Shown here one piece after another: positions 9,820-19,151 of a DNA stretch of 64,000 nt. How positions within the stretch are numbered: position 1 is the first letter of the stretch; every line of letters begins with the position of its first letter. Made by a program: the position numbers and the translations under genes. A model generated the notes under the pieces. The model saw nothing but the letters and a program-made list of their open reading frames with translations. It was not told the DNA's origin and did not search any database. The DNA is taken from assembly GCA_050260275.1 (NCBI GenBank), contig JBLNBX010000090.1:19463-83462 (forward strand), written 5' to 3'. The DNA is from DATMXS01 sp050260275. Its GTDB lineage: Bacteria; Acidobacteriota; Terriglobia; Bryobacterales; Bryobacteraceae.

Positions 9820-11219
9820 TCGAGTGCGTTCCGAACTTCTCAGAGGGCCGCGACGCGGCGAAGGTCGAGGCGCTGGCGGGGGCGGTGCGCTCGGTGCCCG
9901 GTATCGCTTTCCTCGACAGTGAACTCGACGCCGACCACAACCGGTGCGTGCTTACCTTCGCCGGACCGCCCGAGCTGGTTGTCGAGGCCGCGCTGCGCGG
10001 AGTCGGCAAGGCCGTGGAACTGATTGACCTGAACTCGCATACGGGCGCGCACCCACGCATCGGAGCAGCCGACGTCGTGCCTCTCGTACCAATCGAGGGC
10101 GTCACGATGGAGGAATGCGTTGCGCTCGCCGAGCGGCTGGGCCGGGAGATCTGGAAGCGCTTCCCGGTGCCGGGGTACCTGTACGAAGCCGCCGCGAAAC
10201 GCCCGGACCGCGTCAATCTCGAGAGCATCCGCCGCGGGCAGTTCGAGAAGCTCCGTGACGAGATCGCCTCGGATCCCGGCCGCGCACCCGACATCGGCGA
10301 GCCTCACGTGCACCCGACCGCCGGCGCAACGGTTGTTGGCGCGCGCAAGTACCTGATCGCTTACAACATCAACCTGAACACCCCCAACGTAAGCATCGCC
10401 AGGCAGATTGCGAAGGCTATCCGTTACTCCTCCGGCGGCTTCCGTTACGTGAAGTCGATGGGCGTCGAGCTGGCGTCGCGCAACCTCTCGCAGGTTTCGA
10501 TGAACCTGACGGACTTCGAGCAGACGCCAGTGCACCGCGTCTTCGAAACCGTGCGCCGAGAGGCCGAGCGCTACGGCGTATCGATCGTTGGCAGCGAAAT
10601 CGTGGGACTCATACCGCGCAGGGCGCTCGAGAATGCGGCCGAGTTCTACCTGCGCGCCGAGAACTTCCGGCCCAATATCGTCCTCGAGAACCGCCTGGAG
10701 CAGGTGCTGTCCGGCGGCCTGGGCGAGTTCCTCGACGCGCTTGCCGCGCCGACGGCCACTCCTGGCGGAGGCAGCGCGGCAGCGGCGGCCGGCGCGATGG
10801 CGGCCGCGCTCGGCACGATGATTTCGCTGCTGTCGAAACGAACCGGCGGGCACGATTTCGAGGCGGACCGCAAGTTCCTGGCCGAGGCGGTCGACCGGGA
10901 CGCCGCTGCGTATCAGAAAGTGATCGCGGCCTATCGCCGCCCCAAGCAGGAGCGCGCTCCTTTCGTCGAGGAGGCGCTCCGCGAAGCTTCGACGGTGCCG
11001 ATGGAGGTGGCCGAGCGCGCCGCCGCCGTTCGCCGCGAGCTGGAGATTCTGAAGCAGGAGGCTCCCGCCAAGTTCTCATCGGATGTAGAGGTTGGCATCG
11101 GACTCGCGTCGGCGGCCGTGAGTGGAGCGGTGGCCAACGTGCGCGCCAATCTGGAATCCCTGACGGACGAGGTGTTCCGCTCGGAGTTGAACGCGCGAAT
11201 CGATGCGCTTGGGGGGTAA
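9804..11219 (+). CDS. ftcD: Bifunctional glutamate formiminotransferase / formimidoyl-THF cyclodeaminase
   Basis: A 471-residue fusion. Residues 1-300 are the formiminotransferase (CVPNFSEGRD, HTGAHPRIGAAD, YNINLNTPN), moving the formimino group from formiminoglutamate to tetrahydrofolate. Residues from about 305 are the cyclodeaminase (LGEFLDALAAPTATPGGGS, SSDVEVGIGLASAA), releasing ammonia to give methenyl-THF. Bacteria often have these as separate proteins or use other hut endings; the fused arrangement resembles the animal FTCD enzyme. Overlap with hutI supports the same operon. It makes histidine breakdown a folate-dependent one-carbon source here. Confidence 0.95.
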   Translation: MARRLIECVPNFSEGRDAAKVEALAGAVRSVPGIAFLDSELDADHNRCVLTFAGPPELVVEAALRGVGKAVELIDLNSHTGAHPRIGAADVVPLVPIEGVTMEECVALAERLGREIWKRFPVPGYLYEAAAKRPDRVNLESIRRGQFEKLRDEIASDPGRAPDIGEPHVHPTAGATVVGARKYLIAYNINLNTPNVSIARQIAKAIRYSSGGFRYVKSMGVELASRNLSQVSMNLTDFEQTPVHRVFETVRREAERYGVSIVGSEIVGLIPRRALENAAEFYLRAENFRPNIVLENRLEQVLSGGLGEFLDALAAPTATPGGGSAAAAAGAMAAALGTMISLLSKRTGGHDFEADRKFLAEAVDRDAAAYQKVIAAYRRPKQERAPFVEEALREASTVPMEVAERAAAVRRELEILKQEAPAKFSSDVEVGIGLASAAVSGAVANVRANLESLTDEVFRSELNARIDALGG

Positions 11220-11352
11220 GCGTATTCGAGTGCCGGCGCGCACAGCATCCAGACAATCTTCAGCCAGACGATCTTGAGCGTCGCGGCGCGGCGGCATTCC
11301 AGACGGTGTTCGCGAATGCGCCGCCCGAAGCCGCTATCATAAAATTTCGATA

Positions 11353-12525
11353 ATGCTCAGCCTCCAGACTGCCGGAGAATCGCACGGTCAGGCCCTCGTC
11401 GCGCTGCTTACGGGGCTTCCTGCGGGCGTGCCGGTTTCCTCCAGCGGCCTCGCGCGCGAGTTGTGGAGGCGCCAGCAGGGCTACGGCCGCGGCGGCCGGA
11501 TGAAGATAGAGACCGACGAGGCCGAGATCATCGCCGGCGTGCGGCATTCGCAGACGATCGGCGCGCCAGTGGCTATTCTGATCCGCAATCGCGATTGGGA
11601 GAACTGGACGCAGGCCCTGCCCGTGGACGACTATCCCGGCTCGGAGGGCCATCGCAAGCCCGTTCTGCGGCCGCGGCCGGGACACGCGGATCTTGCCGGC
11701 GCTCTGAAGCACGATTTCCACGATGCCCGCTACATCCTCGAGCGGGCCAGCGCCCGTGAAACTACGGCGCGTGTCGCAGCCGGGGCGCTGGCGAAGGCAT
11801 TCCTGCGCGAGTTCGGAATCGAGGTGCTCAGCCATGTGGTGCAGGTCGGGAGCGTGCGTCTGGACCGGCCGGTCGCGTGGGAGGAGATCGCTGCGCTTGC
11901 CGCTCGCGATGAGGTGCTGCTCGGCTGCGTAGATGCCGAAGTCGAACGGCGCATGAAGGAAGTCGTAGATCAGGCGTATCGCGAAGGCGATACGGTGGGC
12001 GGTGTTTTCGAGGTAGTCGCTCACGGCGTGCCGCCCGGGCTCGGCACTCATGCCGCATGGGACCGGAGACTCGACGGCCGCATCGCGCAGGCCATCATGT
12101 CGATCCAGGCAGTGAAGGGCGTTGAGATCGGCGCAGCCGCGGAGGCCGCCGCCGCTTTCGGCTCGCGCGTGCAGGACACGATACACTACGACCGGGCATC
12201 CCGGCGGTTTACGCGCGGCTCGAACCGGGCGGGCGGCATCGAGGGAGGCATAACCAACGGCTGCGACGTGGTCGTGCGCGGCTACCTGAAGCCGATATCG
12301 ACGCTGCGCCGGCCGTTGGAATCCGTGGATCTCCCAACACGGGAGCCGAGCCAGGCCGCCTACGAGCGAAGCGACGTCTGCGTGCTGCCTGCGGCGGGAG
12401 TGATCGCGGAGGCGATGCTCGCATTCGTCCTCGCTGGCGCGTTTCTCGAGAAGTTCGGCGGTGATTCCCTGGGCGAAACGCGGCGGAACTACGAAGGCTA
12501 TCTCGAGCAGGTCGAGAGGTTCTGA
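11353..12525 (+). CDS. aroC: Chorismate synthase
   Basis: A 390-residue chorismate synthase, the last shikimate-pathway step, which needs reduced FMN. Conserved stretches are AGESHGQALVALLTGLPAG at the N-terminus, RPRPGHADLAGALKH, ERASARETTARVAAGALAK and NRAGGIEGGITNG. The start is ATG 11353. The TGA shares one base with the def ATG, and the run aroC-def-fmt-argJ continues with overlaps or short gaps, so these four probably form one transcript. The preceding 133 nt after ftcD separate it from the hut genes. Confidence 0.97.
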   Translation: MLSLQTAGESHGQALVALLTGLPAGVPVSSSGLARELWRRQQGYGRGGRMKIETDEAEIIAGVRHSQTIGAPVAILIRNRDWENWTQALPVDDYPGSEGHRKPVLRPRPGHADLAGALKHDFHDARYILERASARETTARVAAGALAKAFLREFGIEVLSHVVQVGSVRLDRPVAWEEIAALAARDEVLLGCVDAEVERRMKEVVDQAYREGDTVGGVFEVVAHGVPPGLGTHAAWDRRLDGRIAQAIMSIQAVKGVEIGAAAEAAAAFGSRVQDTIHYDRASRRFTRGSNRAGGIEGGITNGCDVVVRGYLKPISTLRRPLESVDLPTREPSQAAYERSDVCVLPAAGVIAEAMLAFVLAGAFLEKFGGDSLGETRRNYEGYLEQVERF

Positions 12526-13046
12526 TGATTTACCCGATTGTGAAGTACGGCAACCCGGTGCTGGAGACCCCCGCGGCGACCGTATCCGAATCCGAGTTCA
12601 ATACGCCGGAGCTGGATCAGCTTATTGCCGACATGTTTGAGTCGATGTACGCGGCGCGCGGAGTCGGCCTCGCCGCGCCGCAGATAGGGATTTCGAAGCG
12701 CATTTCCGTGATCGACACATCGGCCGGCGAGGACCCGTCCAAGCGGCTGGTTCTGATCAATCCGGAGATCATCGCCACGGAAGGAACTGCCACCGAGGAA
12801 GAGGGCTGCCTCAGCCTGCCGGGTTTTCGCGAGCCGGTGAAACGAGCGCAGCGCGTCACTATTCGCGCTCAGAATCAGAAGGGCGAGGTTTTTGAGATGA
12901 CCGGCGACGGCCTGCTCGCCCGCGCTTTCCAGCACGAGACCGATCACCTGAACGGCCGTGTCTACATAACCCGCATCAGCGCCCTCAAGCGCGATCTGAT
13001 ACGGCGCAAGATCCGCAAGCTCATCAAAGAAGGCGAGTGGTCCTGA
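12525..13046 (+). CDS. def: Peptide deformylase
   Basis: A 173-residue metallopeptidase that removes the formyl group from nascent proteins. All three signature motifs are present: GVGLAAPQIG, EEGCLSLPG with the metal-binding Cys, and HETDHLNG, the HExxH-type zinc or iron site (QHETDH). It overlaps aroC by one base and stands 4 nt ahead of fmt. The def-fmt pairing is common because the two enzymes act at opposite ends of formylmethionine use. Confidence 0.97.
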   Translation: MIYPIVKYGNPVLETPAATVSESEFNTPELDQLIADMFESMYAARGVGLAAPQIGISKRISVIDTSAGEDPSKRLVLINPEIIATEGTATEEEGCLSLPGFREPVKRAQRVTIRAQNQKGEVFEMTGDGLLARAFQHETDHLNGRVYITRISALKRDLIRRKIRKLIKEGEWS

Positions 13047-13050
13047 TCCC

Positions 13051-13989
13051 ATGCGCCTGGTGTTCATGGGAACCCCCGCTTTCGCCGTTCCCACGCTCGA
13101 GCGCGCCGCTGCTGCCGGGCACTCCATCGCGGCTGTGTTCACTCAGCCGGACCGCCCCGCAGGGCGCGGCGGAAAGCTCTCCGCGCCACCGGTGAAGCAG
13201 GCCGCTCTCGCGCTCGGAATCCCCGTGCACCAGCCCGCGAAAATCCGCACCGCGGAGGTGCACGATCTTCTGCGCTCATTCGGAGCCGATGCGTTCGTGG
13301 TGGTGGGCTACGGCAAGATCATCCCGGAATCGATCATCGCCATCCCTCCGCTCGGCATCATCAACGTGCACGCGTCGCTGCTCCCCAAGTACCGCGGCGC
13401 CGCGCCCATCCAGTGGGCCATCGCCAACGGCGAGACGCGCACGGGCGTCACGACGATGCAGATCGACGCGGGGCTGGATACAGGCGCTATACTGCTCCAA
13501 TCGGCAACGGAGGTTGGTCTGGAAGAGACTGCCGTGGAGCTCTCGGCGCGTCTGGCGCAGATGGGAGCGGACCTGCTGGTTGAAACGCTGGCGGGCTTGA
13601 GCAATGGCACCATCAAACCGCGCCCTCAAGACGACTCCGAGGCCAGCTACGCGCCCGTTCTCAGGAAGGAAGACGGCCTGATCGACTGGTCGCAGCCGGC
13701 TGCGGCGATCAACAACCGCATCCGGGGCTTTCAGCCCTGGCCCGGCTGCTACACGCATTTTCGCGGCCGGCTGTTGCACATCTGGCGCGCGAGAGTAGCG
13801 GCAGAGGCTGCGGGCCCCGCGGGCTCGCTGCATCCTGGCAGGGGCGGCCTTGCCGTCGCGTGCGGCGCCGGAACCGCGCTTCAGCTTTTGGAGGTTCAGC
13901 TCGAGGGCGGGCGGCGAATGGATGCGGCTGCGTTCCAAAACGGGCAGAGAGTAAAGGAGAATGAGTTGCTGGGAGAGGGCATAAAGTGA
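13051..13989 (+). CDS. fmt: Methionyl-tRNA formyltransferase
   Basis: A 312-residue enzyme that formylates initiator Met-tRNA using 10-formyl-THF. The N-terminal formyltransferase domain shows MGTPAFAVPTLE, VFTQPDRPAGRG, the catalytic NVHASLLPKYRGAAPIQWAI (Asn-His) and a downstream DTGAIL segment. The C-terminal domain begins near residue 205. It follows def by 4 nt, and its TGA overlaps the GTG start of argJ (GTGA), indicating coupled translation. Confidence 0.97.
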   Translation: MRLVFMGTPAFAVPTLERAAAAGHSIAAVFTQPDRPAGRGGKLSAPPVKQAALALGIPVHQPAKIRTAEVHDLLRSFGADAFVVVGYGKIIPESIIAIPPLGIINVHASLLPKYRGAAPIQWAIANGETRTGVTTMQIDAGLDTGAILLQSATEVGLEETAVELSARLAQMGADLLVETLAGLSNGTIKPRPQDDSEASYAPVLRKEDGLIDWSQPAAAINNRIRGFQPWPGCYTHFRGRLLHIWRARVAAEAAGPAGSLHPGRGGLAVACGAGTALQLLEVQLEGGRRMDAAAFQNGQRVKENELLGEGIK

Positions 13990-15164
13990 AACTCCCGCTC
14001 GGGTACAGGTACGCATCGGTCTACGCGGGCATCCGGAAACAGCGCCGCGATGACCTTGCGCTGATCGTGTCGGACACGCCGGCTTCGGCTGCGGCTATGT
14101 TTACGCGCAATCGCGTTCAGGCCGCGCCGGTGCGGCTATCGCGTGCGCACCTCAAGGCGTCGCGCGGCGTGGCGCGCGCGATCATAGCTAACGCAGGCAA
14201 CGCGAACTGCGCCACGCGTACGGGGGACCGCGTAGCCCTCGCTACGTGCCGCGCCGTCGCGCGCGCGGTGAAGGCGCCGGTGGAGCAGGTGCTGGTGGCG
14301 TCAACCGGCGTGATCGGCGTCGATCTCGATGCCAAGCTCATCGCCGATGCGGTTCCCCGCCTCATGAGCCGCCTCCACGAGAACGGTTTTGACGAAGCGG
14401 CGCGCGCCATCATGACTACCGACACGGTTCCGAAAATGGCATTTGGCGAGGCGCCGATGCGTAAAGGCACCGTGCGCATCGCGGGCATGACCAAAGGCGC
14501 CGGCATGATCATGCCGAACATGGCTACGACGCTCGGCTTCGTCATGACCGATGCCGCCATCTCGCCGCGGTACCTGAAGCCGATGCTGGAAGCGGCCGTG
14601 GAGCGCAGTTACCATCGCATATCAGTCGACACGGATACGTCCACGAACGACACCATCATTCTGCTCGCCAACGGCGCATCGGGCCTGAAGCCGAACCAGC
14701 AGGAGCGGAAAGTCTTTCAGGAAGTGCTCTGCTGGGTTCTGGAGGATCTGGCGGAGAAGATTGCGATGGACGGCGAGGGAGCGCGGAAGCTCATCGTCGT
14801 GCACGTGCGCGGCGCCCGGACGGACTCCGAAGCCGCCATCATCGCGCGCGCCATCGCGAACTCACCGCTCGTGAAGACGGCTGTGGCGGGATCCGATCCG
14901 AATTGGGGACGTGTGCTCTCGGCCGCCGGAAACTCGGGGGTGGAATTCGACCCGGACCGCGTGGATATCCACATCCAGGGTACGCGAGTGTGCCGCAACG
15001 GCCGCGCCGACGACTTCTCCGAAAACGACCTCAGAGCAAAGATGGACCTGCGCGAGTGCCACATACGGTTCACCATCCGCGATGGCGGAACTGGCCTGGC
15101 GCGTTTCTGGGGCTGCGATCTAACCGAAGATTACGTGAAGATTAACGCGAGCTACCGCACCTGA
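13986..15164 (+). CDS. argJ: Bifunctional ornithine acetyltransferase / N-acetylglutamate synthase
   Basis: A 392-residue ArgJ, which transfers the acetyl group from N-acetylornithine to glutamate in the cyclic arginine pathway. The self-cleavage and nucleophile site is in PNMATTLGF, with Thr181 expected to become the N-terminus of the beta chain. KGAGMIMP, DTSTNDT and SDPNWGRVLSAAG are other signatures. Whether it is mono- or bifunctional cannot be read from sequence. Start is GTG 13986, overlapping fmt. Its end overlaps the 3' end of the convergent glycosyltransferase gene by 13 nt. Confidence 0.94.
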   Translation: MKLPLGYRYASVYAGIRKQRRDDLALIVSDTPASAAAMFTRNRVQAAPVRLSRAHLKASRGVARAIIANAGNANCATRTGDRVALATCRAVARAVKAPVEQVLVASTGVIGVDLDAKLIADAVPRLMSRLHENGFDEAARAIMTTDTVPKMAFGEAPMRKGTVRIAGMTKGAGMIMPNMATTLGFVMTDAAISPRYLKPMLEAAVERSYHRISVDTDTSTNDTIILLANGASGLKPNQQERKVFQEVLCWVLEDLAEKIAMDGEGARKLIVVHVRGARTDSEAAIIARAIANSPLVKTAVAGSDPNWGRVLSAAGNSGVEFDPDRVDIHIQGTRVCRNGRADDFSENDLRAKMDLRECHIRFTIRDGGTGLARFWGCDLTEDYVKINASYRT

Positions 15165-16537
15165 ATCGGGCGCGCGGCCTGCGACGCCGGCAGCACGTGC
15201 GCTGGTTCGGCCAGAACGTCGGCCTCCGGGTAGATGTGCTCGGTCTTCGCCCAGGAAAGCGTGGCGCCGCGCATCCGCGCTGCGGAGTACTTGGATATCG
15301 CGCACACGGCAGCCGCGGCGTTGAGCCAGTTGCCCCACACGGCCCGCAGCGGAACCCCCGCGGCAAACGCCCATCCGTACACCCGGCCGCAGCAGTACAC
15401 CCTTAGCGCCTGCGCGAGACATCCGAAGACGAAAGTGGCGGCGAACCACCCCGTATCCGCAGGTATCTCGCGTCCAAGCGACTGCGCAGCAGCGGAGTAG
15501 ACGAAAAGCGCGTTGGCGATGAGGGACGCCGGGCTGCCGATGAGGCCTTTGCGGTCGTGCAGAAACCAATAGGCTTCGAGAACCCCGCGCCCCCAGCCGT
15601 GGTTTTGCCAGCCCTGCAGTGAAATCCCGGTGACCCAGCGCGTGCGCTGCCTCACCGCGTCGCGGGCGCGCGTGGGGAAGTACTCGCGCGTCGCCGCCGG
15701 TATCCCTTGCTGGAAGTGGATGGGGATGAAGAGCTGGCGGAAACCGGCCCGCCGGATGCGGTATCCCGAATCGTAGTCCTCGGTGAGGTTGCTTGGGTCG
15801 AACGGGGTGCCCGATCCGGCCAGCGCATCGAGCGCGGCGCGCGAGTACGCCGTGCCGACGCCGGCTGACGGAACGAAACCGCCGAGCGCTTGCCGCGCCG
15901 GGATGTCCTTGGTGTGCATTTCTGCGAACTCGTCGCAGTAAACCCCGTGCGTCACCTGGCCGGCTGGCGTGGCCAGCGGAAGCACTGGCACTTGCACCAT
16001 GCCGAAACCGCGCGTGTAATAGTTGGCCCAGCGCAGCTCCTCCGGGTGCACCACGTCTTCGGCATCGTGGATGACAACCGCCTCGAAGCGAGTGCCGGTT
16101 TCGCGCTCGCGGCGCTTCATCGCGTGCCAGATGACGTTCAGGCAGTCGGCTTTCGAGGTGGGCCCGTTCCGGGGAGAGATGGCGACGTGCAGCCGCGGGA
16201 AGCGCGCCTGGCAAATGCGAAGTTCGGCCAGCGTTCCCGGATCGTTGGGATAGCAGCCGGCGAAAACCTCGTAATTCCCGTACCGGATGGCGGAGAGGTT
16301 GCGCTCAATCATCCGCCGCACCACTGCCTCTTCGTGCCACAGCGGGATGAAGATGGCGATGCGGCGCTCGCGCGCTGCCAGCCGCGGATCGCCCGGCGGC
16401 ACGATACGAAGGCTGCGCCGCACGGAAGTGTAGATCCAGGCCGCCGCGATGACCATGTCGTCGAGGCCGCTCAACAGGATCCAGACAGCGAGCAGCGGGA
16501 ACACTACCCCGGCGATCAGGTCGATATACGCCACCAA
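15152..16537 (-). CDS. Membrane glycosyltransferase family 2, NfrB-like
   Basis: A 461-residue processive-type GT2 enzyme resembling the N-terminal half of NfrB (phage N4 adsorption protein B) and cellulose-synthase-like proteins. An N-terminal membrane helix (residues 5-30) precedes the GT-A domain, which shows the DxD-like HDAEDVVHP, the TED motif in LTEDYDSGYRI and QxxRW in RQRTRWVTG. Further hydrophobic segments follow near residues 330-420. It probably makes or exports a cell-surface polysaccharide; donor and acceptor are unknown. It lies 50 nt after the transglutaminase gene and is probably the last gene of that operon. Confidence 0.8.
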   Translation of the reverse strand: MVAYIDLIAGVVFPLLAVWILLSGLDDMVIAAAWIYTSVRRSLRIVPPGDPRLAARERRIAIFIPLWHEEAVVRRMIERNLSAIRYGNYEVFAGCYPNDPGTLAELRICQARFPRLHVAISPRNGPTSKADCLNVIWHAMKRRERETGTRFEAVVIHDAEDVVHPEELRWANYYTRGFGMVQVPVLPLATPAGQVTHGVYCDEFAEMHTKDIPARQALGGFVPSAGVGTAYSRAALDALAGSGTPFDPSNLTEDYDSGYRIRRAGFRQLFIPIHFQQGIPAATREYFPTRARDAVRQRTRWVTGISLQGWQNHGWGRGVLEAYWFLHDRKGLIGSPASLIANALFVYSAAAQSLGREIPADTGWFAATFVFGCLAQALRVYCCGRVYGWAFAAGVPLRAVWGNWLNAAAAVCAISKYSAARMRGATLSWAKTEHIYPEADVLAEPAHVLPASQAARPIQVR

Positions 16538-16587
16538 TCCAATTGGTGTAAGAACGCCCCCAGAATTCTTCCAGATTTGTTCCAGGA

Positions 16588-18723
16588 CTACTGTTTTGCG
16601 AGCGATTCGAGCAGCGCGATCATGCGCGGGGCCGCCGAGCGGTCACCGCCGTACCGGAGGTCATGGTACGCGGCGGTGAACTCCCGTACTGCCGTTGCGA
16701 GGGGAGAGGGGGGAATCTGGCGCGCAAACTCGGCCGGTGTGGTCCAGGCGGGCTTGGTGTAGCCGCGGCGGGCGAGCAGGCGCAGCATACGCTCGTAGAG
16801 CAAGGTGGCGTCGGATGGCCGGGCGCCGCCGCGTTTGGCCTCCCGAACCCGCGTGCGCGCCACCCACGAGCGAAGCGCCACCGGTCCCCAGAACCACAGC
16901 GCGATGGCGGCTGCGATGAAGAGCACTGCGTGAAGCCCGTGCCGCTCCACCGCGTCCAGCGTTCCGGCTGCGATGCTCGTCAAACGATCGCGAAGGCTCT
17001 CATACCAGCGCGTTCCCACATCGCGGCTGCCGGTCTCCATCCAGGCGGCGAGCGTCAACTGCCGGTCCAGGTCGTAGTTCAGCACCCACTCGTGCCAGAA
17101 AGTCTCCGCAGCGTCGAGGTAGAACCCGGCGCGTGTCCAGATCGTCTCGCGCGGCGCGGCAGCCGGCGGCGTCGGATCGTATGCCACCCAGCCTGCTCCG
17201 GGAATCCACGCTTCCACCCAACTATGCGCGTCGGAAGCGCGCACCACGTACCAGCCGCTGACGGGGTTGTAGACGCCGCTCTGAAATCCCGTGGCCACGC
17301 GCGCGGGAATGCCGATTGAGCGCAGCATGACCGCCATCGCCGAGGCGAAGTACTCGCAATGCCCCTTCCTGCGCTGGAACAGAAAAGTGGCGAGCGGATC
17401 GGGATCGTACGTTTTCGGCAGCTCGGTGGTGTAGCCGTAGTGTCTTCGCAGATAGCTCTCGATAGCGCGTGCCCGCGCGGCTTCCGAGGCGGCGCCCGAG
17501 CTTATCCGGCGGGCGAGCGCCCTGATGCGCGGGTCTATTTCCGGCAGTTGCAGGTTCTCATGCCGCGCGACATCGGAGAGCTGAGGCTGGTAGGCCGCTA
17601 CTGGCGCGGATCCGTCGTCCAGGAAGGCGTGCACGCCGTAGTGGACGTTCTCGGCCTTGCCGTAGCGCAGCCGCAGGCCATCGTGCGAGTTGCGCACGAT
17701 CTCCGGCACGTCGATCTTGATGAACTCGGGCGTCCCCGCGAAAAACAGGGCGTCGCTCGCAATCGAGTGCAGCCGCACCTCGTAGCTTATGCGCGTGCCG
17801 TTGCGCCAGCGCTGCGGATTGTCCGCTACCGTCACGAGTCCGTCGACGACCTTGGTCGGTGTCTCCGGCTCGGCGGTGTTGAACCAGCGCCGGCCGTCGA
17901 ACCGGCTGAGCGCGTTGCCGCGCCATTTGAGTCCGCCCGGCGCGTTGGCCGACCACATGCGAACGTGGAGCACCGGCGTGCTCACATTGCGCAGTTTGCC
18001 GATCTCGCCCAGCCGCATCTCGTTCGAGAAGCCCGGCACGCGGTACCCTTCCGGCACGAGGTGCTGGAACGCGGCCCGGGCAGTGCGAGGGAGCAGGAAG
18101 AACATCCCTCCGGTCAGCGTCAGTATCCCGATCGACAGCATCACGGCGGCGGCTGCAAGCCGCGGCGTTACCGGCCTCATCGCGCCGCGGGCGATGTTGC
18201 CGTGCCGGCGCGCCGAGCGGCGGATCTCGGCGCTCGTGAACGTCGCCACGGCGAACATCAGAAACAGCGCAAGAAACACGAAAAAGCTAAGGCTGGTGGA
18301 CAGAATCGAGGCGGCCAGCAGCTCGATAAATGCGATCACCGCGACGAAGATATGGTCGCGCGCCGTGCGTGCAGTAATGATTCGCAGAACAGCGAGAAAA
18401 AACACGAGATGAACCGAAGCCGCGAGAAAATCTCGCGACAGGAAGGCGTAATCGGCAAGATAGAACGCCATGTAGCCGAGCGTGAGCCCGGCCACGACAC
18501 GCGCCGGCGCCTCGAACCGGATCACGCCGCAGATGATCAGCGCGCGCGCTGCCAGCCCTAGTGCTGTGAGCGCGGCCGTAGGTGTATCGAGGTACCCGGA
18601 CGCGGCGACGGCGAAGTACCCGCTCGCCACAAGGCCAAGCAGCGAGAACTCGAAGAACCGGTCCACTGCGACGGCCGGGCTCGTGTTCGCGCTCGTCCCG
18701 ATTTTCTCCGGCATAGGCGCCAC
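16588..18723 (-). CDS. TgpA-like membrane transglutaminase (DUF3488 - transglutaminase - DUF4129)
   Basis: A 711-residue membrane protein. Six or so hydrophobic segments fill the first 210 residues (DUF3488-like), followed by a periplasmic region and a transglutaminase core. The catalytic triad is visible: Cys in RKGHCEYFASAM, His in SDAHSWVEAW and Asp in YDPTPP. A single helix near residue 600 (GLHAVLFIAAAIALWFW) and a cytosolic DUF4129-like tail follow. Pseudomonas TgpA is a related periplasmic transglutaminase-like protein. The start may be GTG 18723 or ATG 18714; both sit next to the stop of the lipoprotein gene. The usual partners moxR and DUF58 are not in this window. Confidence 0.88.
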   Translation of the reverse strand: MAPMPEKIGTSANTSPAVAVDRFFEFSLLGLVASGYFAVAASGYLDTPTAALTALGLAARALIICGVIRFEAPARVVAGLTLGYMAFYLADYAFLSRDFLAASVHLVFFLAVLRIITARTARDHIFVAVIAFIELLAASILSTSLSFFVFLALFLMFAVATFTSAEIRRSARRHGNIARGAMRPVTPRLAAAAVMLSIGILTLTGGMFFLLPRTARAAFQHLVPEGYRVPGFSNEMRLGEIGKLRNVSTPVLHVRMWSANAPGGLKWRGNALSRFDGRRWFNTAEPETPTKVVDGLVTVADNPQRWRNGTRISYEVRLHSIASDALFFAGTPEFIKIDVPEIVRNSHDGLRLRYGKAENVHYGVHAFLDDGSAPVAAYQPQLSDVARHENLQLPEIDPRIRALARRISSGAASEAARARAIESYLRRHYGYTTELPKTYDPDPLATFLFQRRKGHCEYFASAMAVMLRSIGIPARVATGFQSGVYNPVSGWYVVRASDAHSWVEAWIPGAGWVAYDPTPPAAAPRETIWTRAGFYLDAAETFWHEWVLNYDLDRQLTLAAWMETGSRDVGTRWYESLRDRLTSIAAGTLDAVERHGLHAVLFIAAAIALWFWGPVALRSWVARTRVREAKRGGARPSDATLLYERMLRLLARRGYTKPAWTTPAEFARQIPPSPLATAVREFTAAYHDLRYGGDRSAAPRMIALLESLAKQ

Positions 18724-18724
18724 C

Positions 18725-19129
18725 CTACTCCGGCAGCTTGTCGCGGAACGCCCTGACGAAGGCGATCAGGTCCTTGCGGTTCGCGCCCTCCGCATACCCG
18801 AACAGCCGCCCGCGGTAGAACGGCTGCACGCCCTCGCGATGACGCCACGACTGCATCAGCGCGAACGCGCTCGGCTCCGTTTGCAAGCGCACGAGCAGGA
18901 CGGAAATGCGCTCGCCGTTTGTGTACTCTGCGCGGACTGCCTGTTCTGGCGAACGCTCGCGGATGGCGGGATCGAGGTCGTTGATCTCCACCGGGTCGGT
19001 CTTCGCGCGGCGCCAGCCGTTCACCTCCTCCGGCAGCGCCTCCGCGACCGGACGTGCGCACCCGCCGAGCACGGCGAGCGCGCCGAAAACAGGCATGCAC
19101 AGCGCCAGCGTGCGGCGGCTCAACCTCAC
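18725..19129 (-). CDS. Putative lipoprotein, EpsI/DUF6599-like
   Basis: A 134-residue protein with a lipobox (LAVLGGC, Cys near residue 24), so it is probably lipid-anchored outside the inner membrane. The mature domain begins LPEEVNGWRR and continues with VRAEYTNGERISVLLVRL, a pattern reminiscent of EpsI (DUF3485) or DUF6599 domains; I am not certain of the family. It is the first gene of the minus-strand run with the transglutaminase and the glycosyltransferase, ending directly before the transglutaminase start. It diverges from the isomerase-like gene at 19152. Confidence 0.6.
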   Translation of the reverse strand: MRLSRRTLALCMPVFGALAVLGGCARPVAEALPEEVNGWRRAKTDPVEINDLDPAIRERSPEQAVRAEYTNGERISVLLVRLQTEPSAFALMQSWRHREGVQPFYRGRLFGYAEGANRKDLIAFVRAFRDKLPE

Positions 19130-19151
19130 GCCTCTATGTTAAAACGAGTAG